Source of the DNA: Clostridia bacterium
GTDB lineage: Bacteria; Bacillota; Clostridia; Oscillospirales; CAG-272
NCBI GenBank assembly: GCA_024404655.1
Contig: JAKSPR010000169.1
Location: 1-6,511 of the forward strand
Direction: 5' to 3'
DNA length: 6,511 nucleotides
The notes beneath the pieces were generated by a model. The model was given only the letters and a program-made list of their open reading frames with translations. It was not told where the DNA came from and did no database searches. Made by a program: the position numbers and the translations under genes. Shown here in pieces: positions 1 to 5,819 of the stretch (within the stretch, counting starts at the first letter, position 1; each line of letters starts with the position of its first letter).

Positions 1-368
1 CCGTGCGTCTTTGCCGCGGACAGACCGAAGACATGGTCGTCTTCATGTATGGTGCCGCCGGCAGCGCAGAGTCTGTTATGACCGTTGGTCAGGACATACG
101 GCAGCGGGAACTTTTCAAGGCCGCTGGCTCTTGCAGTCTGGATGATGCCGACGTAAGTGATATCATGGCTTGCCATGGCATCAAAGCGGATCTTCAGAAG
201 GTCTCCGTCCTTGGCGGTATTATGGGCGGACAGGATGGACCATGCCATGGTGGCGTCCTTCGCTGCTGCTTTATCAGCAGTAATGCCCATCTGAGCGAGT
301 GCGGCTTCATCGGTGACAACGGTCTTGCCGTCGACAAGATAAACGCCGCCGGAAATTTTTTCGGTCAT
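1..368 (-). CDS. Aconitase-family hydratase (YbhJ-like), N-terminal part
   Basis: The gene starts at ATG 368-366 and runs off the left edge, so 122 residues are visible. The start is set by a good ribosome site (GAGAGGAG, about 9 nt upstream). The protein opens MTEKISGGVYLVDGK and includes the block SHDITYVGIIQTARASG followed by LPYVLTNGHNRLCAAGGT and EDDHVFGLSAAK. From memory, this block is characteristic of the ~750-residue proteins annotated 'hydratase', related to aconitase and to E. coli YbhJ. Such proteins would use a 4Fe-4S cluster to hydrate or dehydrate an organic acid, but the substrate is not known and the cluster cysteines lie beyond the window. No signal peptide is seen, so it should be cytoplasmic. 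It lies downstream of the araC-type gene in the same direction but has its own strong promoter (491-519). The family call is by recall of motifs, not by alignment. Confidence 0.72.
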   Translation of the reverse strand, partial: MTEKISGGVYLVDGKTVVTDEAALAQMGITADKAAAKDATMAWSILSAHNTAKDGDLLKIRFDAMASHDITYVGIIQTARASGLEKFPLPYVLTNGHNRLCAAGGTIHEDDHVFGLSAAKTH

Positions 369-383
369 GGGTTTTATCTCCTC

Positions 384-482
384 TCATGCACTTTTGCATA
401 AATTACAGTATTTTATGTATGGAATCGGGGCATAAACGGGTTCCGGGTGAAATTTTATACAGATTTTGCCGTCCGGATTCAT
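384..482 (-). other. Possible leader ORF in the hydratase 5' UTR
   Basis: An ATG at 482-480 lies about 9 nt after the -10 box, almost at the expected transcription start, so it could be translated as a leaderless message. It opens a 32-codon frame beginning MNPDGKICIKF and ending YCNLCKSA. Its TGA (386-384) abuts the hydratase Shine-Dalgarno, an arrangement that could couple termination to initiation of the hydratase. It has no ribosome site of its own and an open frame this short is common by chance, so a coding role is doubtful. Confidence 0.2.
386..399 (-). promoter_or_regulatory. Small hairpin just upstream of the hydratase ribosome site
   Basis: On the minus strand the leader reads ATGCA-AAAG-TGCAT, a perfect 5-bp stem with a 4-nt loop, ending a few bases before the Shine-Dalgarno GAGAGGAG. 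It could influence ribosome access or mRNA stability. The stem is short and AT-rich, so it may have no function. Confidence 0.3.
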
Positions 483-490
483 ACCGTATT

Positions 491-519
491 ATTATAGCAG
501 ATTTGCGGGAATCTGTCAA
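491..519 (-). promoter_or_regulatory. Perfect-consensus sigma-70/sigma-A promoter for the hydratase
   Basis: On the minus strand TTGACA (519-514) is separated by exactly 17 bp from TATAAT (496-491). Both hexamers match consensus fully. Transcription should start near 484, giving a leader of about 115 nt. An 18-bp dyad, CAGATT-6 nt-AATCTG (498-515), fills the spacer and touches the -35, so strong transcription is probably gated by a repressor. The promoter sits about 25 bp past the araC-type stop codon, with no terminator between. Confidence 0.85.
498..515. promoter_or_regulatory. 18-bp inverted repeat in the hydratase promoter spacer
   Basis: The plus strand reads CAGATT-TGCGGG-AATCTG with perfect 6-bp arms. 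It lies between the -10 and -35 hexamers and overlaps two bases of the -35, where bound repressor would block RNA polymerase. The half-site GCAGATT recurs in the regulator's own promoter (1451-1457). No known operator is recognised. Confidence 0.4.
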
Positions 520-544
520 CAGAAAATGCGGCGGCGGGGTGCGT

Positions 545-1399
545 TTACGGCTCATTTCTGCGCGCGGTACGGATATACTCTGTCGGTGACATGCCGCAGG
601 ATGCGCGGAAGATGCGGGAAAAATACAGGGGATCGGTGATGCCGACCTCGGCTGCGGCCTCCTGAACGCTCAGGCGGGAATCCGCAAGCAGCGCTTTGGC
701 GTGCGCCATTTTCTTTTGTAATAGATACGCCTTCGGCGTGATGCCGTAGATCTTGCGGCAGGCGCGGGAGAGATAGCCCGGGTGAACGTGCAGCTCCTCT
801 GCGATATCGGCAATGGTCAGAGGTTCTCTGTACAGGGTATCGAGGATCCGGATCAGCCTTCCTGCGGTATTGTCCTCCGCGGTCTCCGACATCGCGTCAA
901 ACAGCTGCAGAGCAAGGTTGACGGTATGGATGAGGGCGGGTGTCCCCGTGTTGCCGGCGGAGGTCACAAGGGCGTCGAAGATCTCCTGCACGGCGTCGTA
1001 CTGCCCCTCGATGCGCAGAACGGGACGCTCCGGGGTCAGACCCATGCGCTCGCAGAACTGCCCCGGCAGAATGCCGCTCATCCCGATCCAGCGGATGCTC
1101 CATGCAAGCGACGGATCGGTGATATAATGGGTGACGGTATCCGGGAACATCACAAGCAGATGCCGCTCGGAGAGCAGCAGCTTTTCGGGTGACGACACAA
1201 GCTGTCCCCTGCCGGAGCTGATCAGGACAAACAGATAATAATCGCGGGATTCGGGGCCGTAGATATGCCCCTTTGCCTCAGTCCGTTTTCCGCAGCAGAA
1301 AAGCTCAAAGGCCTCATCACGCCCGCTGCGGCTGCCGCCGGTCTTCAGCAGATATTCACGCATTCCCATAAAAATACCGTCCTCTTCAAAAATGTCCAT
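545..1399 (-). CDS. AraC-family transcriptional regulator
   Basis: The 284-residue protein has the classic AraC layout. Residues about 20-160 form the ligand-binding/dimerisation domain expected to have a cupin fold. Residues about 184-280 form the DNA-binding domain with two helix-turn-helix units: LTIADIAEELHVHPGYLSRA (about 194-213) and LSVQEAAAEVGITDPLYFSR (about 243-262), followed by the family signature FSRIFRASCGMSPTEYI. Such proteins usually bind a sugar and activate the adjacent operon. Here the divergent solute-binding-protein gene is the obvious target. The start at 1399 has a GGAG 8 nt upstream. ATG at 1369 (residue 11) also has a GAGG upstream, at longer spacing, so a 274-residue form is possible. 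The ligand cannot be deduced. Confidence 0.93.
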   Translation of the reverse strand: MDIFEEDGIFMGMREYLLKTGGSRSGRDEAFELFCCGKRTEAKGHIYGPESRDYYLFVLISSGRGQLVSSPEKLLLSERHLLVMFPDTVTHYITDPSLAWSIRWIGMSGILPGQFCERMGLTPERPVLRIEGQYDAVQEIFDALVTSAGNTGTPALIHTVNLALQLFDAMSETAEDNTAGRLIRILDTLYREPLTIADIAEELHVHPGYLSRACRKIYGITPKAYLLQKKMAHAKALLADSRLSVQEAAAEVGITDPLYFSRIFRASCGMSPTEYIRTARRNEP

Positions 1400-1434
1400 G
1401 CGGAAAACTCCGTCCGGAACTGCCTCTGCTGTTA

Positions 1435-1462
1435 AGTATAATCATTTCACGCAGATTGTCAA
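1435..1462 (-). promoter_or_regulatory. Promoter of the AraC-type regulator
   Basis: On the minus strand TTGACA (1462-1457) precedes TATACT (1440-1435) with a 16-bp spacer. The -35 is perfect and the -10 matches five of six bases. The expected start is near 1428, giving a leader of about 30 nt before the ATG at 1399. The promoter looks strong enough to work without an activator. Confidence 0.7.
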
Positions 1463-1482
1463 GTGCTTTTATCCCGTGAATG

Positions 1483-1583
1483 GTCCATTTTTTCCCGGAT
1501 CTCCGGTCACCGGGACCGTCTTTCATTACTGTCATAGCGAAAAGAGGTAAAAAAAGTCCATGTATTCATAAATTTCGTCCATT
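1483..1583 (+). promoter_or_regulatory. Three phased GTCCAT boxes, candidate AraC-type operator
   Basis: GTCCAT(T) occurs in the same orientation at 1483-1489, 1556-1561 and 1577-1583. The two proximal copies are 21 bp apart, two helical turns, and the last abuts or overlaps the weak -35 of the solute-binding-protein promoter. The distal copy is 73 and 94 bp away, close to 7 and 9 turns. This resembles the araO2/araI1/araI2 geometry, where proximal direct repeats activate and a distal site supports looping. The boxes are only 6-7 bp, and GTCCAT also occurs in coding parts of the window, so this remains a prediction. Confidence 0.45.
1493..1515. repeat. Nested GC-rich palindrome in the divergent control region
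   Basis: TCCCGG (1493-1498) pairs with CCGGGA (1510-1515), and a tighter palindrome CCGGT-C-ACCGG lies at 1503-1513. It is between the two divergent promoters and outside both predicted transcripts, so a protein site is more likely than an RNA structure. No regulator is recognised. Confidence 0.3.
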
Positions 1584-1610
1584 CCGCATTCAGGCAGAAT
1601 GCGTTATAAT
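1582..1610 (+). promoter_or_regulatory. Promoter of the solute-binding-protein operon, weak -35
   Basis: A perfect TATAAT lies at 1605-1610. At the optimal 17-bp spacing the -35 position reads TTCCGC (1582-1587), matching consensus only at the first two bases. A good -10 with a poor -35 and an activator box beside it is typical of AraC-activated promoters. Transcription should start near 1617, about 26 nt before the ATG. Confidence 0.55.
1585..1603. promoter_or_regulatory. 19-bp dyad between -35 and -10 of the operon promoter
   Basis: CGCATTC-AGGCA-GAATGCG is a perfect 7-bp inverted repeat with a 5-bp centre. It occupies almost the whole spacer of the predicted promoter and ends one base before TATAAT. 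It lies upstream of the start site, so it would act as DNA. It could be a repressor operator, or less likely a MerR-type site with an elongated spacer. No regulator for it is encoded in view. Confidence 0.45.
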
Positions 1611-1642
1611 AATAACAAATCATACGAAAAGAGGTTTTTTTG

Positions 1643-3136
1643 ATGTCAAAGAATCAAAAACTGTTATCTGCATTGTGTGCATCCGTGATTCTTCTCTCCG
1701 CGGTTTCCTGCGGTGCGCAGGAGACGCCGGAAACACCCGTGACCCCCTCTACCGGCGGCAATGATACCGCGGCTGTGACGGAAGCCGTCACAGAAGCCCC
1801 CCGCCTTGACGAGCTGCCCGACGATCTCAATTTCAACGGCGCCGCATTCACCATGCTCACGTTCGATCAGAATTCCCTTCTGTGGGCAAGATGCCTGCTG
1901 GATACCGAAACCACCTCGGGTGACCTGATCAACGATGCGATTTTCTACCGCAACCGCGCGGTGGAGAACCGTCTGAACGTCACGATCCGCCAGACGGAAC
2001 AGACCTACGGTGCAAGCTATCTGCCGGGTGAGAGAGCCATGATCATGTCCGGTGACGAAACCTTCCAGGTGGGTCTCGACTTTGCGCCCAACGTGGTGAC
2101 CCTTGCCTCCGAAGGACTGCTCCTTGACATGAATAAAGTGCCGCACGTCGATCTTTCCAAGGCTTACTGGTGCAAATCCTTAAACGATTCCCTGTCGATC
2201 TCCGGCTGCCAGTACTTAACCGCAGGTGACTTCTCCCTCTGCTCCCACGACAGCACCTCCGTTCTTCTGTTCAACAAGAAAATGCCCGCACAGTTTGATC
2301 TGGAAGAGCCCTATTCCCTTGTCAAGAGCGGCAAGTGGACCATCGAAAAGTTCCGCGAATACGGTATGAACGCCGTTGCGGATATCAACGGTGACGGCAA
2401 GATGGACGATCAGGACAGCTACGGTTTCTCCGCTGTCTGCAAGCAGATCCTGCCCTGCATGTGGGTCGGCTCCGGCGAGCTCTCCGTCAGAAAAGACAAG
2501 GACGACGTTCCCTACCTTTCCGCCGGTTCCGACAATCACTTCACCGAGGTCTTCAATAAGATCATGGATACCTGCTGGAACAACAACTTCTGGTATGCGG
2601 TTCCGATCAACGACGCGACCACGGGCAAAACCTCCATGCAGCTTTTTGCCGACGGTCAGGCCTTCTTCAGTCTGACGACCCTGTTCAGCGTCGAGACGCT
2701 GCGTGACAACGCCGTGGATTTCGGCATCATTCCGTTCCCGAAATATGAGGAAAGCCAGAAGGATTACTACTCCCGTATCGCTTCTCTGCTGATGTGCTTC
2801 GTTCCCTCGACGATCAGCGATCCCGATATGGTCGGTGCCTGCCTGGAAGCGCTGTGCTCCGAATCCCACGCTTCTCTGATCCCCACCTACTATGACGTCA
2901 TGCTCGGCTCCAAGCTCTCCCGCGATGAAGAATCTGTGGAGATGCTGGATATCATCTTTGCAAACCGCGTCTGCGACCACGGCGACCTGACGTGGTGTCC
3001 GCTGATCCGCGACGGCATCATGGGCACCATGATGGAGAAAAACGACCGCAATCTTGAATCCCAGGTAGCCAAAGCGGCAAATAACATCGACAAGCAGATC
3101 ACCACGGTGGTCGACAGCTTCAACGCGACCAAATAA
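1643..3136 (+). CDS. Lipoprotein extracellular solute-binding protein (ABC type)
   Basis: The 497-residue protein starts at ATG 1643, with GAGG 8 nt upstream. An in-frame TTG at 1640 is less likely. The N-terminus is a lipoprotein signal: charged MSKNQK, a hydrophobic stretch to about residue 20, then AVSC with the lipidated Cys at 23. A Thr/Pro/Glu-rich linker follows to about residue 52. The body has features I associate with large clostridial sugar-binding proteins: LPDDLNFNGAAFTMLTF, a NDAIFYRNRAVENRLNV helix near residues 95-115, and LVKSGKWTIEKF. Residues 247-258 (DINGDGKMDDQD) form an EF-hand-like loop with D247, N249, D251, D255 and D258 placed to bind calcium. It should be anchored outside the membrane and bind an oligosaccharide. 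It heads the operon, but no permease or ATPase gene follows, so its partners must lie elsewhere. The ligand is unknown. Confidence 0.88.
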   Translation: MSKNQKLLSALCASVILLSAVSCGAQETPETPVTPSTGGNDTAAVTEAVTEAPRLDELPDDLNFNGAAFTMLTFDQNSLLWARCLLDTETTSGDLINDAIFYRNRAVENRLNVTIRQTEQTYGASYLPGERAMIMSGDETFQVGLDFAPNVVTLASEGLLLDMNKVPHVDLSKAYWCKSLNDSLSISGCQYLTAGDFSLCSHDSTSVLLFNKKMPAQFDLEEPYSLVKSGKWTIEKFREYGMNAVADINGDGKMDDQDSYGFSAVCKQILPCMWVGSGELSVRKDKDDVPYLSAGSDNHFTEVFNKIMDTCWNNNFWYAVPINDATTGKTSMQLFADGQAFFSLTTLFSVETLRDNAVDFGIIPFPKYEESQKDYYSRIASLLMCFVPSTISDPDMVGACLEALCSESHASLIPTYYDVMLGSKLSRDEESVEMLDIIFANRVCDHGDLTWCPLIRDGIMGTMMEKNDRNLESQVAKAANNIDKQITTVVDSFNATK

Positions 3137-3172
3137 TCGCAATACCGGATGAATGCCGGAAACATATCATCA

Positions 3173-3207
3173 AAGGCTGTCTTTACACAAAAACGTAAGA
3201 CAGCCTT
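3173..3207 (+). terminator. Intercistronic hairpin, partial terminator or mRNA stabiliser
   Basis: AAGGCTGTCTTTAC (3173-3186) pairs with GTAAGACAGCCTT (3195-3207) around an 8-nt A-rich loop. This gives about 13 bp with one bulged T. The following sequence, GTCGTTTG, is only weakly U-rich, so the hairpin is probably a leaky terminator or a barrier to 3' exonucleases. Either would yield more binding protein than downstream enzyme, as is usual for binding-protein operons. No convincing promoter is seen between it and the next gene. Confidence 0.65.
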
Positions 3208-3228
3208 GTCGTTTGAAAGGAATCCTGT

Positions 3229-4935
3229 ATGTATTTTGAAGCTGCGGCGGACGGCTGCATACTGAAATCGGAGCGGGGCACGGAATTCCGTTTTTCCCGG
3301 ACGGAGATCACACCCTCCGGGGACGGTGGTATTTTCTGCGGGGAAGGCATCCTGCCGACACCTCGTCTGCTGCCCGGAGACCGTCTGCTCCTGCCCATTG
3401 ACGAAGGCGTCGCGGTACCCGTGGAAGAAACGGATTTTTCCATGCAGACGCCGTTCTGCTGCCGTGAAGCGGTCATGTCCATGATCATCATTGAGCGCGG
3501 GGGAGATTATCTTCTGATCGCGCTTGACAGCGGTACGGATGCCTCCTACGACGTCCATGCGGCGGAGGGATCCGGCGGTCCGGCCCTTCTGACCCTCACC
3601 CTGTCCTCGGAAAGCCGGTGCCGGGTGCTTTACCGCATCACGGATCATTTAGGGGAAGCGTGCCGGGCCTACCGGGAATTTCACCATCCCGCCGGGGTGC
3701 GGTCACTGAAAGAGAAATTCTCCGCCTGCCCGGAAGGGGCTTCGCTCTGCGGCAGCGCGATCTTCTGGATCTGGAATGATGACTATGAAAAGGTCATGTA
3801 TTCGGACAAAGACTGCGACCTTTCCCCGCTTGCCGGAGATTCCATGACCGGGATCGCAGAGGAACTCCGTCAGAGCGGCATTGACCGTGCGCTCTTCGGC
3901 ATCTTCTTTGAGCCGGACGGAGCAGCTGCGGCGGAACTTACCGGGAAATACGGGTATCTGACGGTCAAATACGACAACTACAACGACGTGCCTCCGGCCG
4001 ATCTTCTGAACTTCATTCCGAAGAAGCGTGTGGAAGGCTGTGACTATGCCGCCCGGCGCATCAAGGACTACCCGGATGGAGTACAGATCAATGAAGACGG
4101 CACCATGCGCGATGCGTGGGCGCTGCGCGGTTTTGACGGAAAACTGCATCCGCAGAACACGCTCTGTCCCGTGGTCGCCGCCCGGCGCATGCTGGAAGAG
4201 ATCCCCGCCGCCCACGAAAAATATCCCGCCATGAGCGGCTATTTCATCGACGTATTCGGCGGAACGGTCACAGCATGTTATTCGGACAAGCATCCCATGA
4301 CGAAAAAGGAATGTGTGAAGCTGAAAAAAGAGACCTTCTGCAAACTCTCGGAGATGGGATATCTCATCGGCACGGAAGACGGCTTTGACGATATCCTTGA
4401 CGGGATTCTCTACACGGAAGGGCTGCACAGTCCTTTCCCTTTCCGCTATGACAAATACAACTGCGGGCGCAGAAAAGCGCAGCAGCTCGGTGCGGAGGGT
4501 GCCGATTTCCAGAGAGGTCACATGCTGAATCCCGCCTGCCGGGTACCGCTGTGGGAACTTGCCTATCATGACGCCTCTTTTTCTTTCCCCTACTGGGGGG
4601 ATTCGACGGCATGCGTCACGGAGACGCTGGACGACAAGATCCTGTTCGCGCGGCTTTATGCAGCGCCTCCGCTGTTTTCCTTCTTTGCGGGTGATTTTCC
4701 CATGCTGAAAGAGAAGATCATCGGGGCCTACGGAAAAATCAGAGAAGTCACCGGGGCCGTCGGCCTCTGCGCCATGACGGATTTCCGTTATCTGACAGAC
4801 GACCGGATGGTACAGAAGACCGTTTTTGAGGACGGTTCTTTCGTCATCGCGAATTTCTCCGATTCCGACTATTCCTATCAGAACATTCATATCCCGCCGC
4901 ACGACAGCATTTTCTGCGGCAAAACAGGAGCTTAA
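3229..4935 (+). CDS. Cytoplasmic glycoside hydrolase, GH129/GH101-like
   Basis: This 568-residue protein starts at ATG 3229, with AAAGGA about 7 nt upstream. It has no signal peptide or membrane segment, so it should act in the cytoplasm. Residues 1 to about 170 look like a beta-sandwich. About 175-480 fit a TIM barrel, and the rest a small C-terminal beta domain. Blocks recalled from GH129 (related to GH101) are YFIDVFGG with D341, SDKHPMT near 353-358, LIGTEDG with E383, RVPLWELAYHD (439-448) and YWGDS with D458. D341, E383 and D458 have spacing like the three acidic residues reported as important in the bifidobacterial enzyme NagBb. GH129 members are retaining alpha-N-acetylgalactosaminidases, but this family is broad and the substrate here is not established. 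It follows the binding-protein gene after a hairpin, and its 3' end holds the ribosome site of the transporter gene. A related uncharacterised barrel family is the main alternative. Confidence 0.65.
   Translation: MYFEAAADGCILKSERGTEFRFSRTEITPSGDGGIFCGEGILPTPRLLPGDRLLLPIDEGVAVPVEETDFSMQTPFCCREAVMSMIIIERGGDYLLIALDSGTDASYDVHAAEGSGGPALLTLTLSSESRCRVLYRITDHLGEACRAYREFHHPAGVRSLKEKFSACPEGASLCGSAIFWIWNDDYEKVMYSDKDCDLSPLAGDSMTGIAEELRQSGIDRALFGIFFEPDGAAAAELTGKYGYLTVKYDNYNDVPPADLLNFIPKKRVEGCDYAARRIKDYPDGVQINEDGTMRDAWALRGFDGKLHPQNTLCPVVAARRMLEEIPAAHEKYPAMSGYFIDVFGGTVTACYSDKHPMTKKECVKLKKETFCKLSEMGYLIGTEDGFDDILDGILYTEGLHSPFPFRYDKYNCGRRKAQQLGAEGADFQRGHMLNPACRVPLWELAYHDASFSFPYWGDSTACVTETLDDKILFARLYAAPPLFSFFAGDFPMLKEKIIGAYGKIREVTGAVGLCAMTDFRYLTDDRMVQKTVFEDGSFVIANFSDSDYSYQNIHIPPHDSIFCGKTGA
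4926..4930 (+). promoter_or_regulatory. Ribosome site inside the hydrolase 3' end
   Basis: AGGAG lies within the last codons of the hydrolase gene, 11 nt before the transporter ATG at 4942, and only 6 bases separate the hydrolase stop from that ATG. Translation of the two proteins is probably coupled. The spacing is slightly long, which may lower transporter yield. Confidence 0.6.
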
Positions 4936-4941
4936 CCATCT

Positions 4942-5808
4942 ATGTTTACCTTCGGCATCATTCTGATCCTCTGCATTGTCGCATCCTCCAAAGTCACCAT
5001 TCAAGGGGCCGTTGCGAAAAAAAATGTCCGCAATCAGGCGGATGCGATTTTATTCAACGGGCTCATCTTTGCCTTTGCGTCGGTTCTGTTTCTTCCGAAG
5101 CTGTTTACCTCTCCCGTATCGGCGGCAACGGTGGTCTGCGGGCTGATCATGGGTGTTCTCAGTGTCATGTTCCAATGGTCCTATGTTCAGGCCATGTCAT
5201 CGGGACCTGTTTCCATGACGGTGCTGATCAACAATTTTTCCATGCTGATGCCGGTTCTTCTGTCGGTGTTTTTCTACTCGGAATCCTTCGGGCTTTTCCG
5301 GATTCTGGGACTGATCCTGATGCTGCTCTCCTTCCTCATTGACGTAAGGATCGACAAAAACAGCAAGCCGGACCGGTTCTGGTTTCTCATGACGATGCTG
5401 ACCTTTTGTTCAAACGGTCTCATGAACGTCGTGATCAAGATTTTCTCCATGTCCCGGTATCAGGGGGAGATCACCGGATACGTCAGCATTGCCTATCTGA
5501 CGGCGACAGCGCTGTCTCTGCTGCTGTTCCTGTTCTTCCGGGGACGGGGGATCAGAAACAGTTTTTCCGTTGACCGGCGGGTTCTGCTCTGTGCCTTCGG
5601 TGCGGGCATTCTGCTGGCCATTGCGCAGGCGCTGAATGCGTATGCTTCCGCGCATATTGAAGGGACGTTCTTCTTCCCTGTCTACAACGGCGGGGTGACG
5701 ATCACCATTGCCATGATCGGGTTGATTTTCTTCCGGGAGACCTTCCCTCTGCGGAAATGGATCGGGCTGATCATCGGCGTGTCAGCGATTATCCTCATGA
5801 GTTTCTGA
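4942..5808 (+). CDS. EamA/DMT-superfamily membrane transporter
   Basis: The 288-residue protein has about ten predicted hydrophobic segments, roughly at 2-20, 34-52, 61-83, 90-112, 117-135, 146-166, 178-200, 213-233, 242-263 and 271-287. This is the 5+5 duplicated layout of the drug/metabolite transporter superfamily. Each half ends in the usual Glu-then-Gly pattern: SESFGLFRILGLILML (about 113-128) and RETFPLRKWIGLIIGV (about 265-280). Short polar loops and almost no extramembrane domain fit the family. DMT members include metabolite exporters and sugar carriers such as RhaT and GlcU. Being last in an operon with a binding protein and a cytoplasmic glycosidase, it plausibly moves a sugar or cleavage product, but direction and substrate cannot be read from the sequence. 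Confidence 0.85.
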   Translation: MFTFGIILILCIVASSKVTIQGAVAKKNVRNQADAILFNGLIFAFASVLFLPKLFTSPVSAATVVCGLIMGVLSVMFQWSYVQAMSSGPVSMTVLINNFSMLMPVLLSVFFYSESFGLFRILGLILMLLSFLIDVRIDKNSKPDRFWFLMTMLTFCSNGLMNVVIKIFSMSRYQGEITGYVSIAYLTATALSLLLFLFFRGRGIRNSFSVDRRVLLCAFGAGILLAIAQALNAYASAHIEGTFFFPVYNGGVTITIAMIGLIFFRETFPLRKWIGLIIGVSAIILMSF

Positions 5809-5819
5809 TGATACAATTT

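Noticed and set aside
3..401. A 132-codon plus-strand frame over the left end
   Set aside because: It is the antisense of the hydratase, whose minus-strand translation contains recognisable conserved blocks and a proper ribosome site.
369..483. A riboswitch or T-box in the hydratase leader
   Set aside because: The leader is only about 115 nt and AT-rich, and I see no conserved riboswitch core, T-box sequence or terminator/antiterminator pair.
1394..1399. A fourth GTCCAT box at the regulator's start codon
   Set aside because: It is simply ATGGAC of the coding start read on the other strand. GTCCAT also occurs inside the hydrolase gene (for example near 3477 and 3553), so this copy is not evidence of a binding site.
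1556..1571. A start codon after the first CGAAAAGAGGT copy
   Set aside because: The ATG at 1560 opens only three codons before TAA, and the spacing from the ribosome-like site is long.
1480..1764. A 94-codon plus-strand frame through the divergent control region into the binding-protein gene
   Set aside because: It overlaps the promoter, operator-like repeats and signal-peptide coding region in another frame, and no ribosome site precedes its ATG.
2216..3142. A 308-codon minus-strand open frame opposite the binding-protein gene
   Set aside because: It is antisense to a well-supported lipoprotein gene, lacks a promoter or ribosome site, and shows no domain. It is explained by codon bias of the real gene.
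3703..5004. A 433-codon open frame on the minus strand opposite the glycoside hydrolase
   Set aside because: It is long but has no ribosome site or recognisable family, and its composition (His/Arg/Val-rich) is that of the antisense of a GC-rich gene. The plus-strand frame has clear conserved motifs.
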